Shown: piece after piece, positions 61,401 to 64,000 of the stretch
Layout of the letters: each line of letters starts with the position of its first letter
How positions within the stretch are numbered: position 1 is the first letter of the stretch
Origin: Pseudocercospora fijiensis CIRAD86
Lineage: Eukaryota; Ascomycota; Dothideomycetes; Mycosphaerellales; Mycosphaerellaceae
Length of the DNA stretch: 64,000 nucleotides
Reading direction: 5' to 3'
Assembly (NCBI RefSeq): GCF_000340215.1
Contig: NW_006921533.1
Coordinates: forward strand, 5,981,424-6,045,423
The notes under the pieces: model-generated
Told to the model about the DNA's origin: nothing
Database searches by the model: none
Seen by the model: only the letters and a program-made list of their open reading frames with translations
Position numbers and translations under genes: made by a program

Positions 61401-64000
61401 CGTCTCATCGGGTGCTGTCATCTCGAGTGGGAAGTATGGCTCGGAGTATGGGCTTGAGAATGCCATAGTGGATGCCGGAAGCCCCACCTTGGCACGCTCA
61501 GCATCGTTCGGAAGTCTGTCATCCCCGCGATGGAACGACTCAACGGAAGATGATCGACTGCTCGCTCCGGCTGAATGAAATGACGTTGATGGTCGGCTCC
61601 CAGACATTTCTGTGGACACTCGCAGAAGCTCTGGACGCGGCGCTGCCGTCGACAACGGGCGGCCCTTGCGTATCGATCCCGAGATTGAGGTATTCGAGGA
61701 TTTGGACCGTCCACTGCTGCTAATACTTCTGGAAGACTTGACAGAATGTGGCCGATTCCTATCGTAGACCAGTGGCTCAGGCATTGGCGGATAGGGCATC
61801 GCGGGCGGTTCGTAGAGAAGTTCGTCCTCTGGCTTGATTGGCGCGTCAATGTCTGGCCTTATCAAGAATGGAAACCTGCCAGTCCTTTGATCATGTAGTC
61901 TGAAATGAGCCTGCTGCTTTTTGGTCTCGACTTCGAAGTGAAGCTTCCTGCCCACTACATCGATCGACACGCCTGTTTGAAGAAAGGCGTACGTCCGGAC
62001 CGGTCTCTTCTTGACGAATGGAGAGCGATGTCGAGACGCACTGCGGCCGTTAACGCAGGCAAATGTGATCAAGGGTACGAGTACATTGACCCGCTGGGAG
62101 AACAAGCTGCTCGCCCAACCGTTGACATCTACAGCGACGGGATTCAGATCAATGAGGAGAGCATCTCCTCCGACATGCATCCAGAGGCGTACGGTGTCTG
62201 TCCGCACTTGGACAAAACTGGCATCCAAGGCGACCGCGGGAGAACTCACGGGCAGAGCGTTCTCAGCATCCTGGATACTGAAAGCAAATGCTCTTCCGGC
62301 TAAAGCCAGATCTCTGACGAACTTACTAGACATCTCGCCTGATATTTTGCCAATGTCAATGTCCCACTGACTCACGTAAGCGTCTTCGTTCGGTGGTAGG
62401 CCGAAAGCACGATGTCCGTTGAGGTCCACATGTGCTACCCAGAACTGGGTGCTAGATTGCCTATCGACTGGATCGTCATCGTCCTCATCCTTCGTCGCCG
62501 AGACACCAGTCAAGAAGCTGATGGGTGAGAGTTGAAGGCCCATGTCCAAATAGTAGCTCACGATCCGGAGGTCAAGATCCGCCCGAGGAAGTTCTGCTCG
62601 CACGAACTCCTTGCATGAGTACAGATTTGTCGGGAACATGACGGTTGCCTCCTCTGCTACTATGCACAAGATGACGTCCAGCTCGTTGATTGAAGTGGGC
62701 TTTGGAAAGCTAGCAGTCTTGGCATTGGCTTCCTCGAGGTCATCGCTCGCGGCTTGGAATTCCTCGAGCGTCTTGAAATGCATGTAGTCACCGAAGTAAT
62801 TCTCCTTTATGCTGACGAGTTGGCGCACGTAGAACCCGAAAGCTTTGAGTGACAAGCCAGTACCAACAATATCCATCCGCAAGACATCGACATTGCCGAC
62901 CTTGGCTTCCTGATTTGCTGTGTATGAGCCGTTCAAGGTGAGTTTCGGTAAGGTAGCCATGGTCCTGTCCTCTACGTACACGCTGAATGTGCTTTTGGGC
63001 GGGCTGTATTGTCGCATGCTGAGGTTCTGAGCTAGCACGTCGAAAGTGATCTTATTACTTTTCGGCCGGTAGTTCTCCATTGGAATGCCGAGTACGGCGT
63101 GCAGTTTTCCTTCGATGGTCAAGAAGTCATTCCGGTCGAAGTCCGCCGGGTCGTTGATGATATTAGCGTCATTAACATTGAGATACATTACAAAGTTCTT
63201 GAAGGTCATTTCAAGCTGGTAGTTGTAGGGCACAAAAGTCCAGAAGTCTGAAGGTGCTCCGGACGACCAATCATTGACAAGATCAATAATAAGGAAAAGA
63301 TGATCGCGGAGAATGAAAAGCTCCATGTCGTTGATGACAATGTCGAAGGGCCACTTTCGTAGAGTATTCCACTCGATAGGCTGCGATATATCGGCCTGCA
63401 CGCTTACCGGCCCAGACCGCCAAAGTAAGCCGTGGTTGACACTACTTTGCATCTCTACACCTTTGACATCGAGGTCGAGGTTGTTGCGATATCCGGCTGG
63501 TCTGGGAAACATATCCATGATGTAATTGACGACGGAATCTTTCTTGACCGTTATGTCGAGCCAGCCGAAAGGTCGAGCATCAATTGCTGCCTGCGTTTGC
63601 TTGCTTTTCCGCTTGTGCTTTCGCCAGTGTCGACTGCCTTTTCCAGCCGTGGCGCCCGAGCTGGCCGCTGGCTGCGCCTTGTCCGCGCGACCTTTCCATT
63701 TCGAATCCTTAGATTCTTCTCGAGCTGGAACACGGAGCACGACATCCTCTTCCACGATCACCTTGATTTTGAAGACCGTACAGACCCGAAGTTCACCAGA
63801 CTTAAGAGGCTTGGCAGGGACTGCGTCGACATAAGGCGCCGGGAAGAAGATCTGCTGGAGATTGATCCGCTGCCGATCGGCCCACGGACCATATTGTACT
63901 ACTCCCCCGTAGACCCCCAAATCCATGCCATATTCCGGAGGCGCCATGCCATTGATATCATCCTCGTATTTGGACCCGAGGAGTGTGTCACTGTCGAGCG
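55497..64000 (-). CDS. CSF1: CSF1/BLTP1-type bridge lipid-transfer protein, 3' part (about 2834 codons, 5' end outside window)
   Basis: Csf1 of yeast, related to Tweek/KIAA1109 (BLTP1), is a giant rod-like lipid-transfer protein at membrane contact sites, needed for growth in the cold. Seen: one uninterrupted leftward frame from the right edge (LDSDTLLGSKYEDDIN...) to the stop at 55497. Recognisable blocks: GMDLGVYGGVVQYGPWADRQ, WPFDIVINDMELFILRDHLF, DFWTFVPYNYQLEMTFKNF, NDFLTIEGKLHAVLGIP, and the C-terminal block WVGLHRDRLPNVTHQIIIV then EVEDAYGKILGG. A Ser-rich disordered insert lies at about 61,480-61,760. An ATG occurs at 63947, but the frame is clearly coding to its right, so the N-terminus, with its membrane anchor, is beyond the window. 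No intron is visible in 8.5 kb. Confidence 0.93.
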   Translation of the reverse strand, partial: LDSDTLLGSKYEDDINGMAPPEYGMDLGVYGGVVQYGPWADRQRINLQQIFFPAPYVDAVPAKPLKSGELRVCTVFKIKVIVEEDVVLRVPAREESKDSKWKGRADKAQPAASSGATAGKGSRHWRKHKRKSKQTQAAIDARPFGWLDITVKKDSVVNYIMDMFPRPAGYRNNLDLDVKGVEMQSSVNHGLLWRSGPVSVQADISQPIEWNTLRKWPFDIVINDMELFILRDHLFLIIDLVNDWSSGAPSDFWTFVPYNYQLEMTFKNFVMYLNVNDANIINDPADFDRNDFLTIEGKLHAVLGIPMENYRPKSNKITFDVLAQNLSMRQYSPPKSTFSVYVEDRTMATLPKLTLNGSYTANQEAKVGNVDVLRMDIVGTGLSLKAFGFYVRQLVSIKENYFGDYMHFKTLEEFQAASDDLEEANAKTASFPKPTSINELDVILCIVAEEATVMFPTNLYSCKEFVRAELPRADLDLRIVSYYLDMGLQLSPISFLTGVSATKDEDDDDPVDRQSSTQFWVAHVDLNGHRAFGLPPNEDAYVSQWDIDIGKISGEMSSKFVRDLALAGRAFAFSIQDAENALPVSSPAVALDASFVQVRTDTVRLWMHVGGDALLIDLNPVAVDVNGWASSLFSQRVNVLVPLITFACVNGRSASRHRSPFVKKRPVRTYAFLQTGVSIDVVGRKLHFEVETKKQQAHFRLHDQRTGRFPFLIRPDIDAPIKPEDELLYEPPAMPYPPMPEPLVYDRNRPHSVKSSRSISSSGRSKSSNTSISGSIRKGRPLSTAAPRPELLRVSTEMSGSRPSTSFHSAGASSRSSSVESFHRGDDRLPNDAERAKVGLPASTMAFSSPYSEPYFPLEMTAPDETNVPEFPKHVDQDDSSVKSTISQVIHDPGTDQNAEHVSVLIKVVPGIRVYVEPHLAVTVSKLIERVLPNNPEEVMDSFHMSVMGAISSRNSERIGPTNILEISASLPAAHMRVVALEEHKDEIADQIDITMSLLELAVRVRTHPRDNGAVQYLALHTLLGNLDFSLSQRNGRELMKPAVSLHVDDALVWLALTSTHAFHVSLREAVVSVNSPQTTYLTELALKLVPLITGIMERFDDIFTNDTRRLQWLTYVLTQNGEIVSDPPFMARMLYILRAFPGHFRNTDSWKILSRFRNILMHLPKEKADELEAHCRENRLAFPAGAPERTLESWTQWRNWDVPYVNQTMAFKMIWRPDELNQESSPDKPPLTVTFRSESLRIALESEKTSSEIVIEETSLGMENIPPTRPEGLMLVDENMRTKTLIQLHMGIFALNLDWELLKIAEDVISLNDKIQQVSSKLQAGGKRTTRQAIDDGLARHDVHIVLSTDTGSITLQTINVRHVSQAEGLKVSVIGTTQASEQFGQCASAIINVDRAITELCGTNTRIWQTLLISPSLYIDCLQPAPGADGPATITLALAYEDLQIRITEQVPGILHLIDLIILDEVAKCQKLAEIVQPRPSSSATASPAVREQKTKTTQASETTFGSVPPKLHVAVLAGNIHLEVSLLQNLGYMLEGVAASVRVAPRLTKDKVFSIDFDVGKQKHAFVNTSEEERHIQGLLDVPPINGHVGLELGNDETSVSVATTIERVEVDAGAMQGVIGVMNQPEVQDVFKSIKAGVEDIQHHVEYVFPKNELEKPKPVKEQRILFDARLALLGIRISAHTPTAKDAHRYRAMAEVELGTGPLHATASNRETSKDANPLIPEVRAHIQDIGAALRIKERGKIRPCGNATMSIRLHFNNIVGENGVVHRELKVRSDGIEINANPETASTVVDVINHLEDRIKRLDLSKEVEYLRKLRDERRHTVIKRIKGDEGWPDDDEMPFSPEDLLSITTTIELTEIQATWLVDSSFAARRGAQVDDLVFSIQSIEFKTRGGHEARLNIQNIQLQLVKRKESKQYRALNSALLPEVGFSVAYWSEKGKNVKLALKATGKPLDLRLESKFMFPVSAVQKSIELARDKFKTGTATWQSMPTTSGAPRTPSFDTKRLSSVLVEADFAGAQVYIQGSGPRSNSLASIAAASQQHGTQHGRYGQFAADGALMQTTLTAPGISLKMEYNRDDVQPRLNGELMIDASTNMLAPNVVPLVLEISNSVKEVVRSQDEKTKPQTPPKPDTAEDQRPSPDQSRAKQFFEDDNIVATTPAKIFGKTKVDLGFRIAKQEFGLSCQPIARVDAKASLEGFYLTMNTIDSDEHGHFFAMSAVMTKLGAQVKHMYSREPTFSYEMDSIVLSAMNNKHLSGSAGISAILNINPTKIAINGKQFQDLLLFREIWLPPEIRKPSAASPAQGAAPAITVQRPDEFVVQKYQTFAAAAAFPWNATVNITELAVDVDLGQSIGKSSFRIINLWASQQKSSNWEQNLCIGLDEMGVDSTGRMSGFIHLGKLGVRTSIKWPEESTQATLRKTPLIQASIGVKELKAKAAFDYQAFAFGDIGNFDFLMYNVREQHGTGDRLVAVLDCGKAHVFCTSSSPSQAVALYQAFDRLIHEKQSAYMQSLKEIEKHLRRESTVVPTRFGPQIPDSPVAEKRAEKSPISLHTDVVVTMGGICFGVYPSTFFDSQMLKLEASNIQARFAVGLEGGRITCALGMTLGQLQVALSSVRRMTAVPKALEMTADEVINSALNAKGGIILRVPQVVASMQTWQAPKGCEVDYIFKSLFDGKIDVGWNLSRINFIKGMWESGYRALASRLDKSLPESAVKIKAEGPAADSPSPPSSSGDRDSAPQPQPQPQEKITAEINLPQSRYEYHALEPAVIETPQLRDMGEATPPLEWVGLHRDRLPNVTHQIIIVTLLEVCKEVEDAYGKILGGAVREAAS

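Overview
The window is nuclear DNA from a filamentous ascomycete, most likely a Dothideomycete (Mycosphaerellales/Capnodiales-like). The basis is compact genes on both strands, short GT-AG introns (about 49-102 nt) with CTRAY branch sites, fungal-only families (UstYa/DUF3328, PhiA, SUR7, the two-domain fungal ATP sulfurylase, JmjN-JmjC-ePHD demethylase) and AT-rich repeats carrying RIP-like mutations. The genus is inference; no rRNA, tRNA or mitochondrial marker was found.

Layout. 0.4-7.5 kb: an orphan UstYa-like oxidase gene, then the sulfate-assimilation gene MET3 convergent with a fused siroheme synthase gene, then a Rogdi/RAV2 gene. 8.4-14 kb: a SUR7-like eisosome protein, two diverged paralogues of unknown function placed tail to tail, and a conserved fungal hypothetical protein. 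14.4-20 kb: a secreted S10 serine carboxypeptidase, then a PhiA-type cell-wall protein gene standing alone between two copies of one hAT-type MITE. 20.8-29.9 kb: a KDM4-type histone demethylase, the splicing-associated factor ESS2, and a divergently transcribed RGG-rich YAG7-like protein. 30.3-31.6 kb is gene-poor with doubtful fragments. 31.9-38.1 kb: a large nuclear SIM/Myb/WD40/zinc protein convergent with an APC amino-acid/GABA-type permease. 38.4-39.0 kb: a second type of hAT-like nonautonomous element. 39.3-45.2 kb: a secreted M43 metalloprotease, a CDC50/LEM3 flippase subunit and a sugar transporter with a long acidic N-terminal extension. 46-52 kb: a mitochondrial-looking hypothetical protein, an NAD-dependent epimerase, a small basic protein and an LAT-type amino-acid transporter. 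52.2-64 kb: elongation factor 2 and the 3' 8.5 kb of a CSF1-type bridge lipid-transfer protein that runs off the right edge.

Most genes are housekeeping and unrelated. The functional links visible are sulfate activation plus siroheme supply (MET3 and siroheme synthase) and several membrane or lipid-transport functions (SUR7, CDC50, CSF1) that are scattered rather than clustered. Exon structures were worked out by hand from splice signals and protein continuity; the spliced lengths given are whole numbers of codons. No clearly new biological system was found. The strongest unexpected signals are the MITEs with 8-bp target duplications and RIP-type divergence, the SIM/Myb/WD40/zinc architecture, the paralogous gene pair, and the in-frame N-terminal extension of the sugar transporter.
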